In this document: positions 1 through 12,560 of the stretch, one piece after another
How positions within the stretch are numbered: the stretch's first letter is position 1
Layout: each line of letters opens with the position of its first letter
Notes under the pieces: model-generated
What the model was told of the DNA's origin: nothing
The model's database searches: none
The model's input: only the letters and a program-made list of their open reading frames with translations
Origin: Carex sylvatica
Lineage: Eukaryota > Streptophyta > Magnoliopsida > Poales > Cyperaceae
Direction: 5' to 3'
Assembly (NCBI GenBank): GCA_964058845.1
Contig: CAXKVR010000379.1
Location: forward strand, 1-51,803
DNA: 51,803 nt
Translations under genes and position numbers: made by a program

Positions 1-170
1 ACTGGTTTTTCGGTCGCAGAAAATCCAACTGGTCACAGAAAGTCAAAAATGGTCGTTGATACTCTGGTCGCTGAAGACATTGCAGATACTCTCCTGATAA
101 TATCACCAATCGCTAAATAACATCATCCAATCGCTGATAATTTATCTGCGACCGAATATACCTTTATCAA
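1..170. repeat. Left subterminal repeats of the first CACTA-like element
   Basis: Short motifs related to GGTCGCTGA occur about seven times in both orientations (for example near 11, 31, 51, 67, 108, 131 and 146). Subterminal arrays of this kind bind the TNPA-type protein in En/Spm elements. That function is known for the family and inferred here. They match the motifs at 15640-15835. Confidence 0.55.
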
Positions 171-1469
171 AGTAAGCTGCTCCATTTCAGAACAAAGTGC
201 TTTCTTGAGATCTGATAGTTCCTGTATGTATATATATATACAGTCACCAATAATTTTGACATATTTGCACAAGCACTGCATTAATGAAAAATGCATATTC
301 CTTCACTAATTAGAATTTTGCCCACTAATTCTAGTGACTATTCCCCACCCCCAAAACCTTTATAAAAAAAAAAAAAGTTCAATTGAACAATTGATCATGC
401 GTGATTCATATGCTGGTTCCAAGTCCAACCAGTTATAAAGAGATTATATGAAATTTAGCTGTTTAGTTGATGTATTGATATAGAAATGGCAATATCAGCT
501 TAGTTAAAATTTTCTTTCACGTAAGTAATGACTAATGACACCTTGAGTAATTTCAAAGTATGCAAAAAGTTGGTTAGTGTGTGCAACTACAATAAATGAT
601 GCATTGTTTGGAAATAACGTTGAACCGATCTTAATTGAAAAATAGAAGTTAAATAACACAAATATAGAGTCAGGATAAAGCTTACTTTTTAAAATATAGA
701 CTACTCATTGGAATACTTGTCATAAAAGATGTCAGGACAACTGTCGATCACAGCAGTAGCCGCAACACATATTAGTGGGTAAATTGGATAAAGAAATCTG
801 GATGAGAAACAAAGAGAGATGAAGTATAAGAAAAATAGGCATTTTTTCTATATCTTTTGGAATGTTTCATTTAGGCTATCAGACAAAAATATTTTTATAT
901 TTATTAGTGCAAGACCCTTATAAGAAGTAAATGATATTAATTTCAATGATTTATTAGTAAACTCATGGTTATCTTTCTCTATGATGTCTATGAACAAAAC
1001 CCATGATAGCATCATTGCATAGTTGAGAGTTATTTGAGGCAAATATCTAAGTAAGGTTTATCTTTGTTGACCAATAGCTACCATCCACGAACCCATTAAG
1101 AACAACATGAACATTCACACAATACCTTTCTTCTTTGTGGGCTTGAAAGGACATGAAAGCTAGCCAAATATACCTTTCTTCTTTGGTGAGACGACTGTCG
1201 CTAAATCTGGCACATATTTTTTCCTTGAAATTGGGAAATTGGGATAATTGCCAGTTAGTAAAGAGTTTTATTGGAATTGTTCCTTGTTTAAATCTATAAC
1301 ATTTATTTTTCCAAGGTCTTTCGGTGTAACAAAGTATTTATTAATTGGAGTATCAAAAAACAAAGGTTATTGTACTTGTACAGATCAAATATAAAAAAAA
1401 TCAAATTTCAAAACTGGCACATATCAAATAACAGTAAAACCAAAAAACATGCCTCAACTTGATTTCTCA
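171..1469. other. Interior of the first CACTA-like element, no recognisable gene
   Basis: AT-rich sequence with a short TA run near 228-240 and only short open frames. A 64-codon minus-strand frame at 848-1042 resembles nothing I know. I see no transposase motif. It ends at the LINE target duplication. Confidence 0.4.
1456..1469. repeat. LINE target-site duplication, left copy
   Basis: The 14-bp sequence AACTTGATTTCTCA occurs here and again at 15282-15295 directly after the poly(A) tail. This defines the ends of the LINE insertion. Confidence 0.9.
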
Positions 1470-1477
1470 TTTTAGAG

Positions 1478-3166
1478 GGGGATTTGAATACCAAGTTTTT
1501 TCATGTTACTGCCTCTTCTAGAAAGAGAAATTTTTTTATTTTCTCATTAGATATTGATGGTAATATGTGCTCCAATCCTATCTTACTCAAACAACAAGTG
1601 TTCAATTTTTACAAGTCTCTGCTTGGTACTACAACTTGTCGGGATATAACTTTAGATCCTAATCTCTGGTCCTCATCTGATAACCTCACTGTGGCTCAAG
1701 TAAATAGCTTAGAATCACCTTTTACAATGGATGAAATTCAGAAAATTGTTTTTTCATGTAATCCCAATAAGACTTTAGGCCCTGATGGGTTGTCCTTCTT
1801 ATTGGGATATTGTCAAGATTGATGTCTACAATATGTTTCAGTCTTTCTATAACAATTTCCTTGATCTTTCTAAGCTCAATCTTGCCTCTATATGCTTGAT
1901 TCAAAAAATGATGATCCTAAGCTAATTACAAATTACAGACCTATTAGTTTGATAAATTACAGCTTTAAGCTCATTACAAAGGCATTAACTGAACGATTAT
2001 CAAAAGTGATTTCTTCCCTAATTGATGATTCTCAAACAACATTTATAAAATGCAGATTAATTACTGATAACATCGCTTGTGCTCATAAAGTATTACATCA
2101 GGTTCATAAACGTCATTTGAAAGGTGTTCTTTTTAAACTTGACTATGAGAAGGCGTTTGACAGGATAAATTGGGATTTTTTATTGGAAATTTTTAAGGCC
2201 AGAGGTATTGGTCAACTCTTTGTTAGTTGGATTCATGCTATTTTATTGAGTGGTAAAATATGTATTAATTTCAATGGAGAATTGGATCCATATTTCAATT
2301 GTAAGATAGGTTTACAATAGGGTGATCCCCTATCTCCTCTTCTTTTCAATCTTGTTGCTGATGTATTAAATAAATTACTTCAAAAATACATGCTGCAGGT
2401 TTTATTCAAGGATTAGGACAATTTTCTAGTTTTGGTCCTGTTTTGAACCTTCAATTTGTAGACGATACTCTTCTTTTCTTGCAGGCTGACCCTAGAATGA
2501 TTGAGGTATTAAAATTACATTTAACTGCCTTTGAAAATGTATCTGGTATGAAAATTAATTATGCCAAGTCTGAAATGATCCCTTTAAATCTATCTGTTGA
2601 TGAAGGTCAACTTTTATCTGACATTTTTGGTTGTGAGATTTCTTCTCTTCCAATCAAATACCTTGGTATCCCTTTATATTTTATGAAACTATCAATTAGT
2701 GATTGACAGATTATTATTGATAGAACTGAATCTAGGATTCAGGGATGGAAAGGAAAACTCCTCTATATTGGTGGGAGGGTTACTCTTTTAAATTCTGTTT
2801 TATCTTCAATTCCTATTTATTGGTTATCAATGTTTAAAATCTCCTCTAAAATAAAAATGAGAATTGACAAATTGAGGAAGAGATTCCTATGGTATGGAGG
2901 GGATTCTATACGGAAAAAAATATTGCTTGGTTTCATGGGATGCAGTTTGTAGGAGTAAAAATCAAGGGGGGTTGGAGGTACTAAATCTTTCAAGAATGAA
3001 TCAGGCCCTATTGGCTAAGTGGTGGGTTAGATTGCAAGATCCTCAAATTAAGGGTCTTTGAAAATCTATCATTTTATCTAAATATGGGCCCACTGGTTAT
3101 TCTTCCCTTTGCTCCCCATTATGGAAGAGTATTACTAAGGGTGCTCATATTGTGGATTTATGTTTT
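1478..3166 (+). pseudogene. LINE ORF2 reverse transcriptase, first part (broken)
   Basis: Non-LTR reverse transcriptase fragments follow one another in the expected order. An N-terminal segment ends in a K-x-x-GPDG motif (to 1822). After a frameshift there is a palm segment with NYRPISL and the KLDYEKAFD block (1892-2320). A stop interrupts the QGDPLSPLLF motif near 2320. The catalytic FVDD box lies near 2446. A thumb segment then runs on through further stops and a frameshift to 3166, where the Athila element begins. The frame resumes at 14028, exactly as expected if the insertion is ignored. It would copy LINE RNA at a nicked target site, but this copy cannot encode a working protein. Confidence 0.9.
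3162..3166. repeat. Athila target-site duplication, left copy (GTTTT)
   Basis: GTTTT here equals GTTTT at 14023-14027 immediately after the 3' LTR. Removing one copy plus the element makes the LINE frame continuous. Confidence 0.9.
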
Positions 3167-4629
3167 TTATATCTCCATATTATATCTAAATTATGGCCCT
3201 AATTTACAATGAAACCTGTGCTTTAAAGCCTATGAGTGTGGACTTTTTACTTGTATTTCGATGAAATGTGGTACTGCTATGCTTTGTTTGGTATTTTGCA
3301 GAAAAAAGGGCGAAAAACTGCATCTGACTACTTTTCATACGGTCCGTATGACATTCTGTACAGACCGTACAAGATCTGCCCAAACCACACCGAAGGATCC
3401 ACAACAGAGGCACAAAGTCTCCAAGTCAAAGCCCATGCATACGGTCCGTACAGGATTCCGTACGGACCGTACAACGCTGATTCGAAAAATCCAGCTGGAA
3501 TATGAAATGAGCATGATTTGAGGAGCCGAAAAGGAAACCCCTGGAGGCGTGATCTGGGGCATTAAAGGAGATATTCCACAGCCAAAAAAGGGAATCAATC
3601 AATTAATAATTATCCATCAATCTTCCTAGGTTGCGAGGGACAGGAGGAAAAGGAGAAGAGAAGGGAAGAACGCAAGTTTTTAACGGATCTTCGGATTTTC
3701 CACTGTTTTGTCATGAACTCTTTTATTTCTTGTTATTTGTGTTATCTCATGAACATGAGTAGCTAATTTACTTTGTTTCTAGGGGTAAGATGTAGTTTCT
3801 AGTTTTGTTTTGTTTGTATGCTACTTGGATCTTGTGTTGAATGCTTTGTTTTTACTTTGTTGTGTAGTATTTTTATTGTTTTATTTGTGCTTGCTTGAAT
3901 TGATTAGTCATCCCGTTAGATGAATGCACACATCTAAGTGTTAGGAGCCAAGTCTATGATATTTATTCCAACCGAATAAAGTATATGAAGTAGGGTGAAA
4001 CCCAGGAGTACCCGAAAGGCGAAATTTTTCTTGAGGCGAAAGCTCTTGGATGCTTTTAGTAAACTAACAAGTAACTTAGATAAATTAGGCCAAAATGTGA
4101 AAGTTGAGGTTTAGCGCATCTAAGAGGGAAGTATTTGAGTCCGGTAATCGGGTATCAGGCCAAAATGTAAAAGTTGAGGTTAGGTATTTAGATCTAGTCG
4201 AAAAGAAACCCGAAACACAGTATCAATACAGGAAACAGTAGCTGCAGCATTAACTTGAGGTCCCATACGGACCGTACGGGAATCTGTACAGGCCGTATGC
4301 CTCGAGGCTGAACAGAAATGAAATCTGAACCCTGAAAACGCCCTTTTTATCAATTGAAAACAACTTTAATTATCTTTTATTGTCTTTTAAACTTGTCATA
4401 AATCAGTAGAATTGTTAGAACTAAACCCAAATCAATCTCTCTCACTTCTAGAATCTTAAGTGATTTTAGGATAAGTCCAGTGTTTTTCTTCCGTCCCTGT
4501 GGATCGATACCCGAGCATACTCAACGACAGGATAGTACACTTGCTATCTGAATTGACAGAGTATAATAAAGGTTTAAAAAGTATAGCTTGCTATACTGAA
4601 ACTTTGTAGCATATATTCTTGTGCGATCA
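3167..4629 (+). repeat. 5' LTR of the Athila-like element
   Basis: Direct repeat of 12561-14022. The first bases read TTATATCTCC, where the 3' LTR has TGATATCTCC, so the terminal TG has mutated to TT. It ends in GATCA just before the primer site. It contains three paired dyad clusters (3336-3370, 3438-3472, 4264-4299). Short unrelated open frames inside it are not genes. Confidence 0.92.
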
Positions 4630-4635
4630 AGTTTT

Positions 4636-4653
4636 TGGCGCCGTTGCCGGGGA
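4636..4653 (+). promoter_or_regulatory. Primer binding site, complementary to tRNA-Asp
   Basis: TGGCGCCGTTGCCGGGGA is complementary to the 3' end of plant tRNA-Asp including CCA. It starts six bases after the LTR end. This primer is typical of Athila elements. Confidence 0.9.
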
Positions 4654-4859
4654 CGGCAACAAAAATTCTATACTTTTTCTTATTTTTGCTTGATTCTAGA
4701 TTTTAATTTTAATTTTTCTTATTCCATCTTTGCAGGAACATACTGGAAGAGTCACTGCCCAAGAACCACTACCATCTCAGAAACAAGGGGCGAACTTCCA
4801 ACACATTTGTTCCAGCGCCACCACATCTGTCACCTCTCCGTACAGCCCGTACAAAATTC

Positions 4860-7298
4860 ATGTGGACCGTACAAGCCGACAACAGAGGCCAGACAGATCT
4901 AGAACAAAGCGAAATGAACAACCACGGTGCTGAACAAGATCCACCCAACGACGGTGCTGGACAAGGTCCGCCCAACGAGAATCAATACTCTGATGAAGAA
5001 GCAGACCATGCGCCAAGGACGTTGCGAGAGTTCAATGTCCCGCGAGCTGGAGATGTTAGAGAAGCAATCCGATTGCCAAGGATTGTCGGCAACCAACCCA
5101 AGTTCAATCCGGGCGTTGTCAACATCATGCAGCAAAACACATTCCATGGCATGGATCATGAGGATCCGCATGCCCATGTTCAGACCTTTCTTGAATGTTG
5201 TGCCACCATTAAAATTAATGGCGCAACAGCTGATTATATTAGACTTGCTTTATTTCCTTTCACTCTTAGGGATAAAGCCAAGAAATGGTTAGGGTCATTA
5301 CCAAGGGATTCAATTACCACTTGGAGGGAATTGTCCAAACTGTTTTTGACCAGATTTTTCCCCCATAAAAGAACTGCCAAGGTTAGGACCCAACTGACCA
5401 GTTTCAGACAAAGGTCTGATGAACCACTGAATGAGGCCTGGGAAAGGTTTAGGGAATTGCAATACTCTTGCCCACATCATGGTATTCCCGAATGGTTACT
5501 TGTTCAGTCTTTTTATGCTGGTTTAACTGATACCACTCGTACTTCTGTTGATGCAGTTGCAGGTGGAGCTCTCATGGATCGAGACGCTACTGAGGCAATG
5601 AACTTAATCGACAATATGGCGACTAACCAACAGTGGTCCGGCCGAGAGGGCACACGAGAAACTGGAGGAGGCCGACTTGAGGTCGATCAGATCACAGCTC
5701 TCACCGCCAAGTTGGATGCCATGCAGAGGGCTTTTGACAAAATGAGCGTCAAAGCACTTGGTAATCAGCAACCACAGTCTTGTGTTATGTGTGGAGACGA
5801 GGGGCACGAGTATGATAATTGCCCGCTTGCGCAAAGGGATGAAGGGCTCGAGCAAGTTAATTCTCTCAACAATGAACCATCCTACTTCCCAAAACCTCCT
5901 TTCAGCCGAACCTATTCCAAGGACCCGATTGAACAACAGAATTGAAGGTGGAAGCAGAACAATCCCACACATTTCAACAACAACCCTTCTGGCAGCAACA
6001 ATAACAACCGCAACTTCTACAACAATGCTGCATTCAATAACTCAAACAACCGAGCACCATATTCTGGACCATCTAAGCCCTATGTTGCCCCTGCAGTAGA
6101 AAACTTCATGCATGAACAAGGGAAGATGAATCAAATGATTTTCGAGCAGATGCAAACGATTAGTGCTCAGTTGGTAAGTTTGGCCCAAAACAAACCTCAA
6201 AGTGGGAGCCAAACCGCACCACCACAACCTGGAATGCTACCAGGCCAACCAGAAATTAACCCCAGGGGAGAGGCCAAAGCGGTAACATTGCGAAGTGGGA
6301 CACAGTACCAAGGACCAGCCATACCTGTTGAGCCAAAAGCCGATCATACGGTCCGTACGAATCCCATACGGCCTGTACCGACACCCCCTGTGATTTCCGA
6401 GCAGTCAGAGCCTGATCCGATTGAAGTTGTAACTGAGAAGACAGACCATACGGTCCGTACTAATATCGTACAGCCCGTACAGAATGAAACCGACAGACAG
6501 AAAAAGAAGGTGACCGAGAAACCACTGCCCTACCGGCCACCAGTACCATTTCCACAGAGATTAGCCGAAACCCGACTCAATGAACAGTTCTCCAACTTTA
6601 TTGGAGTTCTCAAGCAATTGCAGATTACCGTCCCATTCACCGAGGCTTTGACCCAAATGCCAACCTATGCTAAGTTTCTCAAGGATATCCTATCCAATAA
6701 ACGAAGCTTAGGGGGGCATGAGACGGTGAAATTGACTGAGCAGTGCAGTGCTGTCCTGAGAAGTGAACTTCCATCGAAATTGGAAGATCTGGGTAAATTT
6801 TCCATTCCATGCACGATTGGCAAAGCAACCATCCGACGAGCTTTATGTGATTTAGGGTTTAGTGTGAGTCTCATGCCGCGAACTATCTTCGAACGATTGG
6901 GTGTAGGTGAGCTTAGACCTACACGAATGACTTTACAACTTGCGGATTCTTCGGTGAGACTATCGCTTGGCATAGTGGAAGATGTACCGGTTCGAGTCGG
7001 TAAGTTCTATGTGCCCGGTGATTTTGTTGTGATGGAAATGAAGGAAGACAAGGAGGTCCCTATCATTCTAGGACGGCCATTTTTGAGAACCGCCGGGGTG
7101 CTGATTGATGTGAAAAATGGGACTTTAACCTTGAACATCGGAGATGAGAAAGTTCACTTTCAAATCGACCGAGCAATGAAGTATCCCGCTCAACCCGAAT
7201 CGTGTTATATGGTCGATATGATTGATGAATTAGTTGAAGAGAAGTTAATGGAGCAAATCAACAACTCTCTAAGGTATCATTTTGATTTTTTTATCTGA
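4860..7298 (+). pseudogene. gag: Athila gag-protease region (one in-frame stop)
   Basis: The first open part (to 5945) has a retrotransposon gag domain (about residues 90-260, with a WLGSLP-like block and the FFPHKR motif) and a CCHC zinc knuckle (CVMCGDEGHEYDNC) near residue 310. A TGA at 5943-5945 stops it, but the same frame is open again through 7298. The second part has an Asn-rich stretch, a linker with two dyad clusters encoding HTVRT-like peptides, and an aspartic protease. The protease has active site DLGFSVSLMP (usually DLGASVSLMP) and ILGRPFL further on. Gag forms the particle and protease processes the polyprotein. The start codon is uncertain and an earlier start is possible. The stop and the changed active-site neighbour suggest a dead copy. 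Confidence 0.85.
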
Positions 7299-7512
7299 TT
7301 TGCAAGGTGAAACAGGCGAGTTTTAGACAATTTGCGCGGCAGACATGACACCTGTCTGTCTGAAAGACTTGCCATATGGACCGTACACCAGATGAATTTC
7401 AAACATAGAAGCTGGAATTGAGAAGGAACCAAAAGTTTAGTCTGAAGCTGAGGCATACGGTCCGCACAAAACCCATACGGACCGTACAACAAGCCAGACA
7501 GTGCAGATCACT

Positions 7513-9599
7513 CCCGAATTAAAACCTCTCCCAGCCACTCTCAGGTACGAATTCCTTGACTCATAAAAGACATGTCCTGTCATTGTAAATGCAGGATTGA
7601 CCCCTGACCAAACCGCCAAGCTCATGGAGAAGTTGAGAACCCACAAAGGCGCGATTGGGTATTCTATAAAGGACTTGAAGGGGATCGATCCAGCCACTTG
7701 CACACACAGGATCTTGCTAGAAGACGACCACAAGCCTTCAGTTGAACACCAAAGACGGCTCAACCCGAATTTGAAAGAGGTAGTAAAGAAAGAAATTTTA
7801 AAACTTTATGAAGCAGGTATCATCTATCCGATTTCTGACAGCAAATGGGTGAGCCCCGTCCATGTGGTTCCCAAGAAAGGAGGAGCAACAGTGGTGAAAA
7901 ATGAGAAAGATTAGATGATTCAAACGCGCGTTGCAACCGATTGGAGGATGTGCATAGACTATCGGAAGCTCAACGCGGCTACACGCAAGGATCACTTTCT
8001 CTTGCCATTTGTTGATCAACTCCTTGAAAGGCTTGCTAATCACTCATATTTCTGTTATCTTGATGGTTATTCAGGTTTTTTTCAGATTCTCATTCACCCG
8101 CAAGATCAAGAGAAGACCACATTCACATGCCTATACGGTACCTATGCATACCGTAGAATGCCCTTTGGTCTTTGCAATGCACCTGCGACTTTTCAGAGAG
8201 CCATGATGGCTATTTTTTCTAATTTTATTGAAAAAGAAGTTGAGATTTTTATGGATGATTTTTCTGTATACGGTACTTCTTTCGATTCTTGTTTGGCTAA
8301 TTTGTGTAAGATTTTGCAGAGATGTGAAGAAGTCAATTTAGTCCTCAATTGGGAAAAATGTCATTTCATAGTCAAAGAAGGAATTGTCTTGGGACATGTT
8401 ATCACCTCCAGAGGGATCAAGGTTGATAAAACAAAAATTGAGGTAATCGAGAAACTCGAAATTCCAACAAATGTCAAGGGGGTTCGAAGTTTTCTTGGAC
8501 ATGCCGATTTTTATCGCCGTTTCATAAAGGACTTCTCAAAAATTGCGAAACCTTTGACCAATTTACTTATTAAAGATTCTGATTTTATTTTCACTAATGA
8601 TTGTGTCAAGTCTTTTTGCAGTTTAAAGGAAGCTCTTATCTCTGCACCTATCTTACAACCGTCAGATTGGTCACTACCATTTGAGTTGATGTGCGATGCA
8701 AGCGACTATGCAGTCGGGGCAGTTCTGGGGCAGCGGAAAGACAAAAAGCCGTGTGTTATTTACTATGCTAGCAAGGTGCTAGATCCGGCCCAGATGAACT
8801 ACACCACAACCGAAAAGGAGCTTCTCGCCATTGTTTTTGCTCTCGACAAATTCAGATCATATTTGGTGGGCTCGAAGATAGTGACCTACATAGATCATGC
8901 CGCACTAAGATACCTTTTAGGTAAGAAGGATGCAAAACCAAGACTGATTAGATGGATTCTTCTTTTGCAGGAGTTTGATCTCGAGATAAGGGATACGAAA
9001 GGAGTCGAGGACTCTGTGGCGGACCATCTGTCACGTCTTCATTGGGAAGAAGATACCATAACTAAGCTCCCGATCAATGACTCATTTCCAGATGAACAAC
9101 TCCTTGAAATCAGTTCTGATCTGGACGACATCCATACGGGGCGTACAGAAGTTCATACGGTCTGCACAATCCAACATACGGACCGTACAAACACCAACCA
9201 GATCAAACAGCAAGCTCCCTGGTATGCCGACATCACGAATTACCTAGTCTCTGGAGTTTTGCCCGCCACAATGTCCCACCAACAGAAGAAGAAACTAAGG
9301 TCGAATTCCAAGTACTACTTTTGGGACGAGCCCTACCTCTTCAAGGTTGGAATCGATGGCGTATTTTGACGTTGTGTCCCACTCGAGGAAACATACTCTA
9401 TTCTTGCACATTGCCACTCGTCCGCTTATGGAGGACACTCTTCATTCTCCAAGACCATTGCCAAGGTATTACAATCTGATTTCTTTTGGCCTTCTCTTTT
9501 CAAAGATGCAAGATCTTTTGTTCTAGCTTGTGACAGGTGCCAAAGAACCGGAAACATGACAAGACGAGCGCTTCTTGGGAGGCAACCCAAGCACTTTTA
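7513..9599 (+). pseudogene. pol: Athila pol: reverse transcriptase, RNase H and truncated integrase
   Basis: One frame runs from the conserved ELKPLP block at 7513 to 9599, with stops at 7564 (TAA), 7912 (TAG) and 9367 (TGA). Reverse transcriptase motifs are clear: WVSPVHVVPKKGG, the MPFGLCNAP block near 8158 and catalytic FMDDF at 8248-8262. RNase H follows ([14 protein letters not shown] near 8690, [13 protein letters not shown] near 8800). A linker with three dyads lies at 9133-9188. Next is the HHCC zinc-binding region of integrase, ending CDRCQ near 9535. The DDE catalytic core that should follow is absent: after the CQRTGN block the sequence passes directly to ALLGRQPKHF and a stop, which I read as a post-pol sequence. 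An internal deletion of the core is the likeliest cause. Confidence 0.88.
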
Positions 9600-10280
9600 A
9601 AATAATTATGTTTAGTCATTTCTTTTATTTTTACTTTAATGTCTGAATATTTAGTTTTATATTAGTTTAATTCTGATTCTTAAATTTGTAGTTGTCTTTC
9701 AAATCTGATCAGATAGGAGAAGAAATCATTTCTGGGGGTTGGTACGATCCGTACCAAATATCATACGGGCCGTAGGGCAACCATCCGGCGCAGAACCTCA
9801 AGGGGCGCGACCTTCTCTCTTCGCGTCCTTGTGACTCGCCCCTTTCCCTTTTTTATACCCGATCCCCCGACAAACCCTGACCCACCCCACCAATTATTGT
9901 CGTTTTCTTCCTACGGTTCGCATGACACCCCGTACCACCCAAACCCTAGCCGCCGCAACTTTCTCCTCCGCACCGACTACCTTGCTCTCCGCCTCTAGTA
10001 GCGCACCAATCGCCCGCTCTCCGCCACCTTTCTATCCGCCTCTAGCAGATCACTACACCCTAGCCGCCGCTACTCTCTCTTCCGCACCAGCCCCCCTTTC
10101 TCCACCTCTCGCCGTGTACTGCCGTTCAACCATCGCGAGCATCATCTTCTCAACACCACCGCTCACACACACCACGCCGCATCCTTTCCCTCTGAGCACA
10201 CCACAGCCCTACGGCGCGTACAACAACCATACAACCCGTACAACTCACCATCAGGCCCGTACCATTTTTCACAGACCCAA
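9600..10280 (+). other. Athila spacer between pol and the third ORF
   Basis: Non-coding or poorly coding. It carries a dyad pair at 9741-9774 and a triple at 10208-10263. A Pro/Ser/Thr-rich open frame starting at 9922 overlaps it but has the composition of a C-rich leader and resembles no protein I know. Confidence 0.5.
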
Positions 10281-11607
10281 ATGTCTGGTGAGCGCCGTTA
10301 AAAGAGACGCCAAGACCACTCACCCACACCACCCCGTCATTCATCCCCGGAGCCATATGACTCTGGCACTGAACAGACTTCCTCTGGCGAGTACACCGAC
10401 CGCACCGACCGCTTCGCAGCAAGGTATTTTGACATGCCCACTCGTCGGATGTACGAGAATTTCATTTCTTTACAAAAGAGGGTATTTGAGAACACTGCCA
10501 TGGTCCACCTCGACACACTCCACAGCCTTAGCGTGGAGGATGATTTCACCATTCTCACCACTCGGGTTGGGTTTAGCCTGACTTTCTGGAACCTCCACCA
10601 TCCCGCCTACGAGATGGACACCAAGGAATTCCTCTCCTCTCTCGAACTTAAGTTGGATAACCAGGATGTCCTCTTCATCAAATTCTGGCTGTATAATCGA
10701 ACCCATCGCGTCTATCTCTGTTCTCTACGCGAGTGGTTCAGTTTCCATGGTGAGCCCACTACTGACACCCTCAGCTTCCGAGAAGGGTGGGATCGAGATA
10801 CCTTCTGGGCCATGATCACCGGCTGCCCTCGATCAGCCAATGCCAACTACCGCACCCGCTACATCCCTCACCCTGTTCTTCGTATCATCCAGCGCGCCCT
10901 TGCTTCTACCATCTTCGCGCGCGGCGAGACTTAGAATCACGCCAACAGCGTTGACCTCATGCTCATGGACACTATGCTTTGTCCCATCCCTGAGTATCCC
11001 GACTTGGCCCTTCTCATGGTCCACCACTGGCTTGGGCAGCAAGCCAAAAACAAGCCGGGCAGCAAGATAAAAATTAGGGCCTATGTCGAGGTCATTAAGC
11101 AACACCTTGTCTTGGGCGTATCCGGGTCGAGACATATGTCATGGCCCCACTATTATGGACCCTGAGAGCTTCTGCCAGGCCCTCTTCCTCTCTATCTCCC
11201 GTGGACCTGCCGGTCATTCTGACTACTATGACTGGCGCTTTGTAGATGGCTCTTCACGCCGCCTACCATTTGGGCCATCCATCTCCATGGAGGACCCCTC
11301 CACCTGGTTGGTCTCTGCGACTCCACCTCCTCACTCGGACATTCCCAGTTCCTCCCAGCCACCCACATCTGAGTATGCACGCCATTTCCCAGCTGGCCCC
11401 TCTCTTAGGGATATTTACTCCCTCATGACCGACATCCGGGACACTCAGCTGCAGCAGGGCCGTGACATCACAGCTATCCAGCAGCAGATAGCTCTTCACA
11501 CCACTTGCCTGGATGAGATTAGTGGCTACATGTTCGACTATGCCGACCGCCTTGGTGATATCGAGGACCAGTTTCGCGACTGGCGCTTCGACCCCTCCTA
11601 TGACTGA
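10281..11607 (+). pseudogene. Athila third ORF (ATHILA ORF-1 / env-position protein), broken
   Basis: A reading frame downstream of pol, in the position of the Athila third ORF. An ATG at 10281 is followed by a TAA at 10299. The same frame continues through a Ser/Pro-rich N-terminus to 10931, with FLSSLELKLD and a WLYNRTHRVYL segment, and stops at TAG 10932-10934. It resumes to 11165. A frameshift near 11155 moves to the frame ending at 11607, whose C-terminus has a coiled-coil-like Gln-rich stretch. The function in this family is unproven. Env-like roles have been proposed but I see no clear signal peptide or membrane anchor. Confidence 0.65.
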
Positions 11608-12560
11608 TCAGGTTTTTCCCTACCTCAGCTTCTATCTTTTTACATTCTCTTATTTACTTGCATGTCATGAAGCATTGAGGACAATGCTCGGGCTAAGCTT
11701 GGGGGGGGGGGGTGATTAGTTATTTTCTTTAATTGCATTTAGTTTGTTTTTGTTTTGTTTTTGTGTTTGCATGTTTTGTTTGAGGATAAAATCTGTGTGA
11801 ATTGCGAGAATTAGGGTCAATTTGAGAAATTTTGGTTGTGACATGGTTGAATTGGGGAAATTGGAAATAACCACACATTTGGTTGAAAGAACTGTATACG
11901 ATAGTCTGTTTTGGGACTTTGTAGAATTGAATTGAATTGTGCCAAGCATTTGAAACCGGAATGTGCCTTGTAAAAATAGAAAAATGGGATTTCAAAATAA
12001 TAGAAAGATTTGGACATCCATTGGTATGAGTGAATATCATTGGATGTGTGTATTCATGATGTATACGAAGATAAAAGATATAAAATTTTTTGAGAAGAAT
12101 GAAAAGATGGAGAATATAAGAGTACTGGCAATAAGCCATGTTGGGCGCCTTTGAGCTCGTCTCCCAAACTTAGAAAAAAGAAAGAACCTTTGCGTACATC
12201 AACACACAAAGTCCGTGACTTTCTGACCTAAGCTTGTTCCAAGAACAAATCACCACAAATGAGGGCATAAATTTGGTAAAAGAATGAACTATTGATGCGT
12301 TTGATTGCTTAGTTCTTACAAATAGCAATACATTATTGAAGTTAGAGTTTGATCAATTGAATTGTGGGGTGAATCAAAGTTGACCAAAGGAAACCAAATT
12401 ACTATCCAAAATGACTCTAATAGATTTCTAACGAACGCAAGATCATGCACATTTTTCTTCTTGGTAGATTAACTTGCATTTAGGTAAGTCCAACAACCAG
12501 AACAACACCTAAGTTAGAATTTTTGCTTGAGGACAAGCAAAGTTCAAGCTTGGGAAAATT
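11608..12560 (+). other. Athila 3' non-coding region with polypurine tracts
   Basis: AAGCTT followed by a G-run sits at 11695-11712. A second purine-rich stretch (GGGAAAA, 12552-12558) directly precedes the 3' LTR and is the likely polypurine primer for plus-strand DNA synthesis. Open frames here are not protein-like. Confidence 0.6.

Noticed and set aside
3236..3598. Open frames in the LTRs reading PYGPY-like repeats (also at 12630-12991)
   Set aside because: They lie inside LTRs, occur in several frames at once and reflect the dyad motif rather than a protein.
7912..7914. TAG in pol as programmed read-through
   Set aside because: The bases after it do not resemble the known CARYYA read-through context, and other stops nearby point to decay.
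9922..10581. A 219-codon Pro/Ser/Thr-rich frame in the Athila element
   Set aside because: Composition follows a C-rich tract, and the real third ORF lies in another frame overlapping its 3' part.
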